Assembly: GCA_025808375.1 (NCBI GenBank)
Contig: CP061009.1
Coordinates: forward strand, 620,001 to 684,000
Length of the DNA stretch: 64,000 nt
Origin: Duncaniella muricolitica
GTDB taxonomy: Bacteria > Bacteroidota > Bacteroidia > Bacteroidales > Muribaculaceae
Reading direction: 5' to 3'
In this document: positions 32,123 to 41,405 of the stretch, piece by piece
How positions within the stretch are numbered: the stretch's first letter is position 1
Layout of the letters: each line of letters starts with the position of its first letter
The notes under the pieces: generated by a model
What the model was told of the DNA's origin: nothing
The model's input: only the letters and a program-made list of their open reading frames with translations
Databases searched by the model: none
Made by a program: the position numbers and the translations under genes

Positions 32123-35100
32123 ATGATTAGAAGGATTTTTGCAAGTGTGCTGGCTGTGCTCGTGGCATTGCCGGTGCTGTTGGCGCAAGGGCCGGTAGTC
32201 ATCACGGGTAGGGTCATATCCACCGATGACGAGCCGCTGCCGGGCGCGACGGTGAGCGTGGTCGGTACCAAAGATGCCACCGCTACCGATGTCGACGGTA
32301 ATTTTACACTCAGGGTGCCGGCTACGGCGACCGACAAAAAGATACAGGCCACATACATAGGTATGCGTCCGGTCGAGATGGCCATATCCGGGATTACCGG
32401 CCCTGTGGTGATACGTCTTGTGGATGATGAGACCCGTCTGGACGAGATTATCGTGACCGGCTATACCACTCTGAGCAAAGAGAGGGCTACAGGTGCTTTC
32501 GGCACACTGTCGGCCAAGAAGCTCGAGACCAAGCTCGCTACAAGTCTGGCTGACCGCATTGAGGGTCAGATGGCGGGTGTGGTGGTCAATAAAGACGGCT
32601 CGATGAGCATACGCGGCCGTGCCACGCTCAATGCCGAGACCGACCCGCTCGTGGTGGTGGACGGTTATCCCACCGAACTTAAACTTAGCGAACTCAATCC
32701 CGACAACATCGCCAATATAACCGTGCTTAAGGACGCTGTGGCTGCTTCAATCTACGGTTCCCGTTCGGCCAACGGTGTAATTATTGTGTCGACCAAGCAG
32801 GGACAGGAGGGCAAGATGCGTCTGAGCTATCGCGGCACACTCAAAGTGCTCCCCAAGCCCGACCTCGACTATCTGCATATGGCTAATGCGAGCGACTATA
32901 TCGATGCCGAGCTGGAACTGTATAATCAGAATCCCGGCGGCATCACGATAGCGCGTCGCGGCACCATGAGCGACGTCAGCAAACTGATAGCCTTTCAGAA
33001 GGCCGGAATGATTACGGAAGCAGAGTTTGACAGCCGCATCAACGCGCTGCGTCAGAATGATTTTCTTGCCGACATGAAGAAATATATGTTCCGCACCGAG
33101 CTGACTCAGACTCATAATGTGGGCATAAGCGGAGGCACAGCCACCAACCGTTACAATCTGGCTGTGAATTATACCAACACAAAAGGCTCGTTTATCAACA
33201 CTCACAGCAACCGTGTGATCATCGACCTTAACAACGAATGGAAGCCTTTCAGATTTCTGACCGTGGGTATCGGCACAAGCATCTCTTATTCGCGTGACCA
33301 TGCGCCCAACACCGGATGGCAGATGTACACCAACTATAATCAGTACATACGTCCCTACTCGCGGCTCTATGACGATGCCGGCAATCTCGCCAATCTTTCG
33401 CCGGTGTCGTATGCTTCCGAACAGATGTATGCCGGTATTGCCGGGACCAAGGACCTGTATTACAATCCTATACAGGATGCCTATGACTCATATAACAAGA
33501 CTGTCAACTTTGGCGCGCGCATCAATGGATTCATACGCTGGAATATCATCGACAACCTTAATCTCGAGGTTGGCGGCAACTGGAACCGTTCCAACTCCAC
33601 TTACCGGGCCATCTACGGGGCCGACAGCTATGTGATGCGCAATGCCTACAACAGTTCGACTTCGCTCGCCAATCCCACCAACCATTACATACCCGACGGT
33701 GATGCCATCGACGAGACCCGTTATTCGCGCGAGGACTGGACATTGCGTACACAGTTGTCCTACTCCAAGAGTTTCGGTCTGCACCGCGTGAGCGCGCTTG
33801 CCGGTAACGAGGTGCGCCGCATATCGTTTGACAACAACCAGTATGAGACACGCTACGGCTACAATCAGACAGCCGGCTCGTTCTCGCCCGTCAATATCAA
33901 AGACCTCAAGGGCGGAGCCTACAACAGTGACATGGTGGGCGGAGGCGCAGGTGTGTCGCCTAACTACGGAGCCTATACTCTGCGTGACAACCGTTTCGTG
34001 TCGTGGTATTTCAACGGGTCATATGAATACAACAACCGTTATCTCGTGAGCGGCAGCATCCGTGAAGACCTTACCAACTTTTTCGGCACCGACCCCAAAT
34101 ATCGCCATAAACCGCTCTGGTCGGTGGGTGCTACATGGAAGATAGCCAACGAGGATTTCTTTGACGCCCCCTGGGTCAACCGTCTCAATCTGCGTGCCTC
34201 ATATGGTGTGAACGGTAATATCTCGCTCTCCGAAGGTCCCTATCTGATACTCTCGGCCGGCAGTTTCAACCCGACCACCGGCGGTGTGTCCAACGGCATT
34301 GCCTCGTTTCCCAACAACACTCTGCGCTGGGAGAAGACCAAGACCACCAATGTCGGTGTGGACTTTGATGTGTTTGACAACCGTCTCGGTGTGAGTCTTG
34401 ATTATTATTACAAGAAGTCGACCGACATTCTCGCTCCCGACTCGACCGACCCGACGACCGGCACCAACCGCATGACCAAAAACCTTGGTGCCATCGACAA
34501 CCGCGGCATCGAAATTTCGCTCCATGGCACACCTGTACGTACACGCGATTTCAGTTGGGACATGATATTCAACATGAGCCTTAACAAAAACAAGGTGCGC
34601 GAATATAATGTCAACCGCCAATATCCGACAAGCTGGGCTTACAACACACCGATACATGCTGCCGGCTATCCGATGTTCGGCCTATTCGGTTTCCGTTATG
34701 CCGGTCTCGACAACCAGGGTCAGTGTCAGATCTACGCACCCGACGGCACTGTCAAGCTGGCTACCAACTGTGACCTCGACGATGTGATATATCTCGGCAC
34801 GAGTGTACCCAAGACCGAGATGTCGTTTACCAACAATCTGTCATATAAAAACTGGGACCTCTCCTTCATGCTCGTTGCCAAGCTCGGCCACAAGTATCGC
34901 AAAGACGTCTTCCAGGGCTCCAATATCAACAGCCGTTATGTCGGACAGCGTTGGCAGAAACCCGGCGACGAGGCCCACACTATATATCCCACACTTAAGT
35001 CGTGGAATATGGACCTCTTCTACTTCCCCTATACCGACATATGTATCGGCGACGCGAGCTATGCCAAACTGCGCGATCTCACGCTCTCCTACACATTTGA

Positions 35101-35311
35101 CCGCGCGCTGCTCTCGCGCATAGGCATGAGCGAGGCCCGCATCTATCTCCAGGGCCGTAACCTGTTTTGCATCACCGGCAAGGGTGTCGACATCGACCCC
35201 GAGACAATGGAGATGGACTATACGGGCGGCACAGGCGCGCCTACCAACCTCGGTTATTCGGTGCTGCCGCGCTCGGCCGAGTATTATGTAGGTCTAAGTT
35301 TCAGTTTCTAA
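32123..35311 (+). CDS. SusC/RagA-type TonB-dependent outer membrane transporter
   Basis: Outer membrane importer of 1062 residues. It has a signal peptide (about 1-21), a carboxypeptidase-like domain (GRVISTDDEPLPGATVSVVG), a TonB box region near DEIIVTGYTTLS, and a plug domain with GQMAGVVVNKDGSMSIRGRA and LVVVDGYPTELKLSEL. A large beta-barrel follows, ending in an aromatic residue (YYVGLSFSF). The SusD partner follows after 19 bases. No glycoside hydrolases, sigma/anti-sigma pair or hybrid two-component sensor lies nearby, so the ligand cannot be predicted and this is an orphan pair. Confidence 0.95.
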   Translation: MIRRIFASVLAVLVALPVLLAQGPVVITGRVISTDDEPLPGATVSVVGTKDATATDVDGNFTLRVPATATDKKIQATYIGMRPVEMAISGITGPVVIRLVDDETRLDEIIVTGYTTLSKERATGAFGTLSAKKLETKLATSLADRIEGQMAGVVVNKDGSMSIRGRATLNAETDPLVVVDGYPTELKLSELNPDNIANITVLKDAVAASIYGSRSANGVIIVSTKQGQEGKMRLSYRGTLKVLPKPDLDYLHMANASDYIDAELELYNQNPGGITIARRGTMSDVSKLIAFQKAGMITEAEFDSRINALRQNDFLADMKKYMFRTELTQTHNVGISGGTATNRYNLAVNYTNTKGSFINTHSNRVIIDLNNEWKPFRFLTVGIGTSISYSRDHAPNTGWQMYTNYNQYIRPYSRLYDDAGNLANLSPVSYASEQMYAGIAGTKDLYYNPIQDAYDSYNKTVNFGARINGFIRWNIIDNLNLEVGGNWNRSNSTYRAIYGADSYVMRNAYNSSTSLANPTNHYIPDGDAIDETRYSREDWTLRTQLSYSKSFGLHRVSALAGNEVRRISFDNNQYETRYGYNQTAGSFSPVNIKDLKGGAYNSDMVGGGAGVSPNYGAYTLRDNRFVSWYFNGSYEYNNRYLVSGSIREDLTNFFGTDPKYRHKPLWSVGATWKIANEDFFDAPWVNRLNLRASYGVNGNISLSEGPYLILSAGSFNPTTGGVSNGIASFPNNTLRWEKTKTTNVGVDFDVFDNRLGVSLDYYYKKSTDILAPDSTDPTTGTNRMTKNLGAIDNRGIEISLHGTPVRTRDFSWDMIFNMSLNKNKVREYNVNRQYPTSWAYNTPIHAAGYPMFGLFGFRYAGLDNQGQCQIYAPDGTVKLATNCDLDDVIYLGTSVPKTEMSFTNNLSYKNWDLSFMLVAKLGHKYRKDVFQGSNINSRYVGQRWQKPGDEAHTIYPTLKSWNMDLFYFPYTDICIGDASYAKLRDLTLSYTFDRALLSRIGMSEARIYLQGRNLFCITGKGVDIDPETMEMDYTGGTGAPTNLGYSVLPRSAEYYVGLSFSF

Positions 35312-35330
35312 CCTCATTAAGACTAATATA

Positions 35331-36890
35331 ATGAAATCAACCAAATATCTGCTGCCTCTCGTGCTTCTCGGAGCGACGGTGGCATCATGTGACGACTATC
35401 TCGACGTCAAGCCTGTGGGCAAGATGATACCGACCGAGGTGTCACAGTTTGAGAATCTTCTCAACAACACTAATACGCTCGACTATTTCATGATGGACAA
35501 TAACCGCAACTGCTGCTATGCGATGCTCGGCGACAACTTGTGTCTGTCATACAATCATGCCCACTATCAGTACACACCGTCGCATCCCAATCTCGAGATG
35601 CTTGCGGCCTATGTGTACTATGACAAACTCGTGCAGCCGACCACCACACCGTTTTTCTGGTCATACGGCATATATCGCGCGGTAGTGTATTTCAATAACG
35701 TAATCGACGGCATCGAGAGTCTTGGTGTCACCGACGATTATTCGATGGGTGTGGTGGCCCAGGCCAAGGCAGGCCGTGCGTGGGTGTATCTTTACGGCGC
35801 GCTCACCTATGGTCCGATGTATGACCCGGCCGGCCCCAACGACACTCCGTGTATACCGCTGCGCACAAGCGGTGACCCGACTGTGGAGAACGGGCCTCTG
35901 GCCACCACTCAGCAATTGTTTGATCAGGTGAAAACCGACCTCGACTTTGCCTGTGCTTATGCTCCCGAGTATTCGGCCAATGCCTCGCGTGCGACACGTG
36001 CCGCCGCCTACGCTCTGCGCGCCGAGTATCATATGTATACCCGCAACTGGGAGTCAATGCTTGCCGACACTCAGGAGGCCTGGCGTCTGGCTCTCGCATC
36101 GAAGGGATCGGTGGACAAACTTATCTACAATTTCAACGATTTCTATTACGAGCAGGTATCCGACATTTCTCCCGAGCCGGGAGTCGACCCGCGCGTATAC
36201 ATGGAGCTGCGTGGGCCTGACCTTGATTTTGAACTGGTGGAGAACCGCGAGAACCTGTTCTATCGCACTCCTCCCTCCGGCTCTCTGGCAAGCTATTATC
36301 CGTCAGACGACTGGAACTCCATCTTTGACCGCGCTACCGACAAGCGTTGGGATCTTTTCTCGCTTGCCGATACAGGCTACTCCATCAAGCAGGGTGATGT
36401 GACTCATGACGACGGCATTCAGATAATCTATAAGCGCAGTGACCTTATGTCGACCACCACAGGCATCACCCATCCTATACTTCTGCTTGAGAAGGCCGAG
36501 GCCGAAGCCCGCACCGGGCATCTCGCTGATGCTCTCATCAGTCTCAACACTCTGCGCAAATATCGTTACACAGGTGATGACACTGATCTGCCGGGCGGCG
36601 CGTCGCTCAGTCAGGACGACCTGCTCAACGAGATTCTGACCGAGCGTCGTCGCGAGCAGCATATATCAACGTTTGTGCGCACGGTCGACATTAAACGTTA
36701 TGCCTACGACACGGGCAAACCGTGGTGTAAGGAGGTCATAGTGCATAAGATTGGCGATAAGGAATATCGCGCGCCCGTCAATTCGGCGGTGTTCAACTCT
36801 ATTAATATCGACAATGCTATACTGCGTTACAATCCGCAGTGGGGCATAGCTCCTTCCTCCGAGCCTTACCAGCCCTACAATCTGCTGTAA
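35331..36890 (+). CDS. SusD/RagB-type surface lipoprotein
   Basis: Surface nutrient-binding lipoprotein of 519 residues that forms the lid of the SusC barrel. The lipobox VASC puts the lipidated Cys at residue 20, followed by DDYLDVKP, the standard SusD opening. Helical TPR-like segments (AKAGRAWVYLYGALTYGPMYD, in the middle) and the C-terminal EILTERRREQHISTFVRTVDIKRY are family marks. The run NTNTLDYFMMDNNRNCCYAM near residue 45 is unusual in having paired cysteines. A strong terminator follows, so the pair is a two-gene operon. Confidence 0.94.
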   Translation: MKSTKYLLPLVLLGATVASCDDYLDVKPVGKMIPTEVSQFENLLNNTNTLDYFMMDNNRNCCYAMLGDNLCLSYNHAHYQYTPSHPNLEMLAAYVYYDKLVQPTTTPFFWSYGIYRAVVYFNNVIDGIESLGVTDDYSMGVVAQAKAGRAWVYLYGALTYGPMYDPAGPNDTPCIPLRTSGDPTVENGPLATTQQLFDQVKTDLDFACAYAPEYSANASRATRAAAYALRAEYHMYTRNWESMLADTQEAWRLALASKGSVDKLIYNFNDFYYEQVSDISPEPGVDPRVYMELRGPDLDFELVENRENLFYRTPPSGSLASYYPSDDWNSIFDRATDKRWDLFSLADTGYSIKQGDVTHDDGIQIIYKRSDLMSTTTGITHPILLLEKAEAEARTGHLADALISLNTLRKYRYTGDDTDLPGGASLSQDDLLNEILTERRREQHISTFVRTVDIKRYAYDTGKPWCKEVIVHKIGDKEYRAPVNSAVFNSINIDNAILRYNPQWGIAPSSEPYQPYNLL

Positions 36891-36941
36891 ATAAGGCGTT
36901 GAAATTCTTTTAGAAGTTGTTTTTAATCAACTTCTTAATCC

Positions 36942-36977
36942 CGGCTTCGCGATGCTTCTTGTCGCGAAGCCGTTTTT
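36942..36977 (+). terminator. Intrinsic terminator of the SusC/SusD operon
   Basis: Arms CGGCTTCGCGA (36942-36952) and TCGCGAAGCCG (36962-36972) pair perfectly around a 9-base loop, followed by TTTTTATAT. It lies 52 bases after the SusD stop. Confidence 0.92.
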
Positions 36978-37013
36978 ATATGCCGGGGGGGATGGTATTG
37001 TTGGGGCGGGAGG

Positions 37014-37490
37014 TCATATTTTGCGCCAGCGGGCTTTGGCGCGGGCTTTGCGGTCGACGGCACGGCGTATGCGACGTGGCAGTTGAGGGGTGTCTTCGAT
37101 GGTTTTATCATCTTTGGCCGGCGTGGATTGGGTGCCGGGTGTTACTTTGGCTTTGGCAGTTGTTTTAGTATGTTTGCTGTCAGTGGTGAGGGGTGTGGCT
37201 CCGGCAGCCTTGCGGGGCTCGGGGGTGGTGGATTTTCTTTGTGCGCGGGAGCGGGCTTTGGCGGAGCGGGATATGGCAAGGTCTATCTCAAAACGCAACA
37301 TCGCGAATGTCATGGCGCAGTCGGGTGTAAGGTCGCGGTCATATGTCTCGCGGTTGCCGTCAAGATAGCTGTCAAGGGCGGCAAGCATGGCTTTACGTTT
37401 GGTGCTGTCGGTGATGACTGTGCTGATGCGCTCTACAAATCGGGCATAGGCTTTCTGCGATACGGGACGGAGGTTGGCTGACTTTTTCAT
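37014..37490 (-). CDS. Hypothetical basic protein (158 aa)
   Basis: I do not recognise a family. The first 75 residues (AYARFVERISTVITDSTKR, then TPDCAMTFAMLRFEIDLAI) look like a compact helical domain. The remainder is a low-complexity Lys/Thr/Pro/Ala linker and an Arg/Lys-rich end (RRIRRAVDRKARAKARWRKI). The basic tail suggests nucleic-acid binding. There is no signal peptide. It has consistent GC-rich codon use and sits alone between the SusD terminator and a long hairpin, so I think the gene is real. Confidence 0.65.
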   Translation of the reverse strand: MKKSANLRPVSQKAYARFVERISTVITDSTKRKAMLAALDSYLDGNRETYDRDLTPDCAMTFAMLRFEIDLAISRSAKARSRAQRKSTTPEPRKAAGATPLTTDSKHTKTTAKAKVTPGTQSTPAKDDKTIEDTPQLPRRIRRAVDRKARAKARWRKI

Positions 37491-37585
37491 GACAAATGCG
37501 GTGTTAAAATTTATACCGCAAAGTTACTGTCGGAAGTGCGCCAAAAGGTGCGATAATGTCGCGTTGTGTGTATATAATTATGGGG

Positions 37586-37701
37586 GATACAAAAGGATAT
37601 AAGTCTCAAAAGTAACAGAAGGTGTTAATTGTCTGTAAAGCAATGTGCTCAGATATTAAAAACCTTCTGTTACTTTTGAGACTTATGTCCTTTTGTATCT
37701 C
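37586..37701. repeat. Long hairpin repeat (family A) after the PAS gene
   Basis: The left arm starts GATACAAAAGGATATAAGTC and the right arm ends GTCCTTTTGTATC. One position differs between the arms (T versus the expected C). The inner arms read AAGTAACAGAAGG and CCTTCTGTTACTT, differing from other family members but agreeing with each other. It lies 17 bases beyond the PAS gene stop codon. Confidence 0.8.
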
Positions 37702-37717
37702 TTTGTGTGACGCCGGT

Positions 37718-38089
37718 CTATTCTCTCACGTAGTGGGGCATGTCGGCGGGGATAGGCATTGAGATTTCGACAAGTCCGCCGACGGTGCCGTCGGGTTTGC
37801 GCCAGGCGGTCTGATATATCATTTTGCGTATGCCGGCTTTCTCGATGGTGTAGCAGTTCTGGCCGCCGGTGTCGAGGAGACGGCGTATGATGCCGATTGA
37901 CCGCTCGTTGTGATAGTCGAGCAGGTTGTGTCCGATGAGGTCGCCGTGTCGGGCAAAGGTTTTGCGTGAGAGTGTGTTCATATAAAGAATGTTACACTCG
38001 GCGTCACACACTGTGACGGCACAATTCATGTCCATAGCCCAGTCGGGGACTGCGTTTCTATACTCTTCCATAGTCATATTTTTCGGCAA
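37718..38089 (-). CDS. Single PAS-domain protein
   Basis: The 123-residue protein is essentially one PAS domain: CAVTVCDAECNILYMNTLSR at residues 23-42, HGDLIGHNLLDYHNERS in the middle, and TAWRKPDGTVGGLVEIS at the end. No output domain is attached, so it must act through a partner or as a small-molecule sensor. It has no signal peptide. Several Cys residues (C23, C28, C32) cluster near the pocket entrance. Its gene follows the nitroreductase gene by 25 bases on the same strand and may be in the metK transcript. Confidence 0.75.
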   Translation of the reverse strand: MPKNMTMEEYRNAVPDWAMDMNCAVTVCDAECNILYMNTLSRKTFARHGDLIGHNLLDYHNERSIGIIRRLLDTGGQNCYTIEKAGIRKMIYQTAWRKPDGTVGGLVEISMPIPADMPHYVRE

Positions 38090-38114
38090 ATATATCGCTG
38101 TTATGAGATGAGAA

Positions 38115-38708
38115 TTATTGTTCCGGGGTGATTATCAGGCTGTCGAGCGGACGTTTGGGCACGCATTGTTCCGACTCGGGCGAGCGGAAGTAGCGTATGT
38201 CGCCGTCGGCCGGCAGGGGAACGATGCGGGCGGTCTCGGCCGGATAGCCGAGGGCCACTACATAGAGCGGATTGAGGTGGGAGGGGAGACGTGATGTCTC
38301 GGTCACTATCCGTCGGTTGAACGACTTGATGATGCACGCGCCTATACCGAGGGCAGCGGCTCCGAGCGTTATGGCCTGGAGTTGCAGACCGTCGTCGCAG
38401 AGACAGTCGGACGTAAGCTCCGTGTCGAGACATTGTATTAGGTAGGCCGTCGGCCGTTGGTCGGGCGACGGGCCGTCCCAGTCTTTGTAATATCCGGCCC
38501 ACGCGAGAGCCTGAAACAGTGAGTCGCACTCGGCCTCGTCGGTCACCAAGCGATAGCGCAGCGGCTGGAGATTGCGGCCCGACGCGCAATAGCGCGTGAG
38601 GTCGACAAGGCTGCGCAGAGTGGTGTCGGTGACGGGACGCGAGCGGTCAAACCGGCGTATGGACCGGTCTGACTCAAGCAGCGATCTGAGTGTGTCGAAG
38701 AGCTGCAT
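38115..38708 (-). CDS. Nitroreductase family protein
   Basis: FMN-dependent oxidoreductase of 197 residues. RSIRRFDRSRPVTDTTLRSL at residue 15 is the usual opening, CASGRNLQPLRYRLV follows, and the FMN-binding TLGAAALGIGACIIKSFNR lies in the middle, then VVALGYPAE. The start overlaps the metK stop by one base, so the two are co-transcribed. Physiological substrate unknown. Confidence 0.85.
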   Translation of the reverse strand: MQLFDTLRSLLESDRSIRRFDRSRPVTDTTLRSLVDLTRYCASGRNLQPLRYRLVTDEAECDSLFQALAWAGYYKDWDGPSPDQRPTAYLIQCLDTELTSDCLCDDGLQLQAITLGAAALGIGACIIKSFNRRIVTETSRLPSHLNPLYVVALGYPAETARIVPLPADGDIRYFRSPESEQCVPKRPLDSLIITPEQ

Positions 38709-40033
38709 CAGAGTCCGAAAGCTTTCTTTACACTGTCGACCGCGTCAAGTTTTTCCCATGTGAAGAGTTCGACCTCTTTCTCAAAGTCGGGCTCGTAGCG
38801 CGAGTGGAAATGCTTGGTCACGGTGCGGGGCTGACGGCCGAGGTGGCCATAGCTTGCAGTCTCGCGATAGATGGGCTGACGCAGGTTGAAACGCTTCTCG
38901 ATGGCGTAGGGGGTCATGTCGAAGCAGGGCATCTCCTTTACGATGTCGGCTATCTCCGAGTCGGTCATGTCGACACGGGCGGTGCCGTAGGTGTTGATGC
39001 AGAGGCTCACGGGTGCGGCACATCCGATGGCATAGGCCACCTGCACGAGCACTTCGCGGGCCACTCCGGCTGCCACGAGGTTTTTGGCTATATGGCGTGC
39101 AGCATATGCTGCCGAACGGTCAACCTTGCTGGGGTCTTTGCCTGAGAAGGCACCGCCTCCGTGGGCTCCACGGCCTCCGTAGGTGTCGACGATGATTTTG
39201 CGGCCGGTGAGACCGGTGTCGCCGTGCGGGCCGCCGATTACGAATTTGCCGGTCGGGTTGACGAGCAGTTTCACGTCATCGCCGATGAGGGCTGCGACCT
39301 CGGCAGGAAGCTGGGCCTTGACGCGGGGGATGAGTATCTTGCGCACGTCATTGGTGATGCGCTGCTGCATGGCGAGGTCGGCCTCGGCCTGAGCTTCGGG
39401 GCTATCGTCGGCGGGACGGATAAACTCGTCGTGCTGTGTGGAGATTACTATTGTGTCGACGCGCAGAGGACGGTTGTTTTCGTCATACTCTACAGTGACC
39501 TGGCTCTTGGAGTCGGGGCGCAGATAGGTGAATATGCGTCCGCGCTTCTCCCAGGTCATGTGTTTGGCCTCGCGGCGTATGTCGGCCAGCTCGCGCAGCA
39601 GACGGTGGGAGAGGTCAAGGGTGAGAGGCATATAGTCGGGGGTCTCGTCGCATGCGTAGCCAAACATCATGCCCTGGTCGCCCGCACCCTGTGCCTCGGC
39701 CTCCTCGCGCTCGACACCGCGGTTGATGTCGGCACTCTGCTCGTGGAGGGCGGAGAACACTCCGCAGGCCTCGCCGTCAAATTTCAGCTCGCTGCGGTCA
39801 TAGCCGATGCTCTTGATGACCCGGCGTGTCACGTCCATGAGGTCGACATAGGCGTTGCTCTTGACCTCGCCGGCGAGCACTACCTGACCGGTGGTTACGA
39901 GGGTCTCGCAGGCTACTTTCGATTTGGGGTCGCGCGCGAGAAATTCGTCGAGCACGGCGTCGCTGATCTGGTCGGCCACCTTGTCGGGGTGTCCCTCCGA
40001 GACTGACTCGGATGTGAAAAGGTATGTTTTCAT
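38708..40033 (-). CDS. metK: S-adenosylmethionine synthetase
   Basis: Makes SAM from methionine and ATP. The 441-residue protein opens MKTYLFTSESVSEGHPDKVA and contains GAGDQGMMFGYACDETPDYM, KIIVDTYGGRGAHGGGAFSG and DRSAAYAARHIAKNLVAAG, the standard MetK signatures. Starting at 40033 is far better than the longer frame to 40108, whose extra part lies in the leader terminator. The length exceeds E. coli MetK (about 384) because of an insertion after the second domain, as in other Bacteroidales. The leader of roughly 200 bases carries a SAM-II-like aptamer and a terminator, so feedback by SAM is likely. Confidence 0.95.
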   Translation of the reverse strand: MKTYLFTSESVSEGHPDKVADQISDAVLDEFLARDPKSKVACETLVTTGQVVLAGEVKSNAYVDLMDVTRRVIKSIGYDRSELKFDGEACGVFSALHEQSADINRGVEREEAEAQGAGDQGMMFGYACDETPDYMPLTLDLSHRLLRELADIRREAKHMTWEKRGRIFTYLRPDSKSQVTVEYDENNRPLRVDTIVISTQHDEFIRPADDSPEAQAEADLAMQQRITNDVRKILIPRVKAQLPAEVAALIGDDVKLLVNPTGKFVIGGPHGDTGLTGRKIIVDTYGGRGAHGGGAFSGKDPSKVDRSAAYAARHIAKNLVAAGVAREVLVQVAYAIGCAAPVSLCINTYGTARVDMTDSEIADIVKEMPCFDMTPYAIEKRFNLRQPIYRETASYGHLGRQPRTVTKHFHSRYEPDFEKEVELFTWEKLDAVDSVKKAFGL

Positions 40034-40041
40034 ATCGGTAT

Positions 40042-40096
40042 AAAAAAATTTCGAAACAGTGCCCCGGGTATAATCAGAGGGGGCGGCCGCTTCGAA
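40042..40096 (-). terminator. Leader terminator (attenuator) just before metK
   Basis: On the minus strand TTCGAA and GCCCC pair with GGGGC and TTCGAA, and the stem is followed directly by ATTTTTTTAT and then the metK ATG within nine bases. A terminator in front of a start codon, behind an aptamer-like fold, points to transcription attenuation. Confidence 0.65.
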
Positions 40097-40172
40097 CATT
40101 TTTCCCATCCGTCTCCCGGCCGGTCATAGCGGGCCACGGAGCGCGAGATGTATGTTATCTCTAAAAAATAAA

Positions 40173-40224
40173 GTGCAGTTTTAGCATTTTTGTAGAGGTT
40201 GCAAGCAGCCAAATTTTTCCTCTT
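40173..40224 (-). ncRNA. SAM-II-like riboswitch candidate in the metK leader
   Basis: On the minus strand a five-base stem AGAGG/CCTCT (40219-40223 with 40194-40198) closes a 20-base loop ending in UUGCAA. The 3' tail reads AAAAAUGCUAAAA. UUUGGC in the loop (40208-40213) pairs with GCUAAA in the tail (40180-40185) to form a pseudoknot. The stem, loop length, UUGCAA, AAAUG and CUAAAA pattern match the SAM-II architecture, known from alphaproteobacteria and Bacteroidetes upstream of methionine genes. Ligand binding is inferred. A covariance-model search would decide. Confidence 0.65.
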
Positions 40225-40240
40225 TTCCCTAAGGACGGTG

Positions 40241-40248
40241 CAAAGTTA
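40241..40248 (-). promoter_or_regulatory. -7 element of the metK leader transcript
   Basis: TAACTTTG on the minus strand matches the -7 consensus. TTTA about 19 bases upstream (40267-40270) is a weak -33. The transcript would start near 40235 and so include the whole aptamer. Confidence 0.55.
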
Positions 40249-40260
40249 CGACTTTTCAGC

Positions 40261-40587
40261 GAGACTATAAAACATGTGTGGATAAAAATTTATTAAAAAA
40301 CTGTGTCCTTAAGCCATCTAAAGATCATAACCCTAATCGGTGATGTCTTTTGGCTCGTCAGTTAGTTCGCGGATATATTTTTCAATAATAGGAGATATTG
40401 CAGGCAAATCACTTTTAAATTTTTATTCGATAAGATAATATACGTGTGGAATTGACATGGAAGGACTTTTATCTCTAAAAACCAACCATATGAAAGCCAA
40501 AGAGACATGAAATTTCAAGGGAATACGCTGTATGTCAGTGAAAATATATAACTTTGTGTATTGGCATATGCTCCATAATTAGAAACA
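40261..40587. other. AT-rich gap before the KilA-N gene
   Basis: No credible gene. A 29-codon open stretch without a start codon lies on the minus strand (40333-40422), possibly a gene remnant. TAACTTTG at 40549-40556 is a good -7 box for the KilA-N gene at 40588, without a clear -33. Composition is close to that of the following two genes and unlike metK, so the boundary of a transferred segment probably lies near 40250. Confidence 0.4.
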
Positions 40588-41397
40588 ATGGCAAAGATTA
40601 CAGTTCAAAATACCAATATAACAATTATCGCCGTCAACGGTGATGATTATATTTCGTTGACCGATTTGGCACGACATAAAAGCGATGAGCCTAACGCTGT
40701 GATTGCAAACTGGTTGCGTAACCGCAACACAATAGAGTATTTAGGGATTTGGGAACAGCTTTACAATCCGAATTTTAAACCCACCGAATTCGAGGGGTTT
40801 AGACGACAGGCTGGGCTGAACGCATTTACACTATCGCCAAAGAAATGGATTGATGCGACAAATGCCATTGGCATAATCGCTAAATCAGGGCGTTATGGTG
40901 GAACTTATGCGCATAAAGATATTGCATTGAAGTTCGCAAGCTGGATTTCTGTTGAGTTTGAACTCTACATCATCAAGGAATTTCAACGGTTGAAGACGGA
41001 GGAACAGCGGTTGTTGGGTTGGTCGGCGAAGCGCGAGTTGTCAAAAATTAACTACCGCATACACACCGACGCGATAAAGCAGAACCTTATCCCAGCGGAG
41101 GTTACTCCGGCACAAGCGAGTATGATTTACGCCAACGAAGCCGATGTGCTGAATGTAGCGATGTTTGGTGTAACGGCAAAGCAATGGCGCGAAACCAATC
41201 CCGATCTCAAAGGGAACATACGTGACTACGCTACAATCAATGAACTTATCTGCCTGTCTAATATGGAAAACCTCAATGCGGTTTTCATTGAGCAGGGCAT
41301 GACGCAGAGCGAGCGACTTGTAAAGCTGAACCAGATAGCCATTCATCAGATGAGCGTACTGGAAAGTGGCGACAATGATAGAAAATTATTGAAATAA
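40588..41397 (+). CDS. KilA-N domain protein (copy 1)
   Basis: Probable DNA-binding protein of 269 residues with an N-terminal KilA-N domain: VNGDDYISLTDLARHK, NWLRNRNTIEYLGIWEQLYN, then TNAIGIIAKSGRYGGTYAHKDIALKFASWIS at about residues 90-120. A helical C-terminal part (EEQRLLGWSAKRELSKINY onward) is nearly identical to that of the copy at 50139. KilA-N occurs in phage and DNA-virus proteins and in many Bacteroidales chromosomes; the cellular role is not established. The gene is AT-rich and is followed after 8 bases by a macro-domain gene, suggesting a two-gene accessory unit. Confidence 0.85.
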   Translation: MAKITVQNTNITIIAVNGDDYISLTDLARHKSDEPNAVIANWLRNRNTIEYLGIWEQLYNPNFKPTEFEGFRRQAGLNAFTLSPKKWIDATNAIGIIAKSGRYGGTYAHKDIALKFASWISVEFELYIIKEFQRLKTEEQRLLGWSAKRELSKINYRIHTDAIKQNLIPAEVTPAQASMIYANEADVLNVAMFGVTAKQWRETNPDLKGNIRDYATINELICLSNMENLNAVFIEQGMTQSERLVKLNQIAIHQMSVLESGDNDRKLLK

Positions 41398-41405
41398 TAT
41401 ATGAT

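Noticed and set aside
40034..40212. A small minus-strand frame and a longer metK start within the leader
   Set aside because: The region is better explained by the aptamer-like fold and the terminator; MetK proteins start at MKTYLFTSESV.
40333..40422. A 29-codon minus-strand stretch ending EPKDITD
   Set aside because: It looks somewhat protein-like but has no start codon, is closed upstream by TAA and is short enough to be chance; at most a gene remnant.
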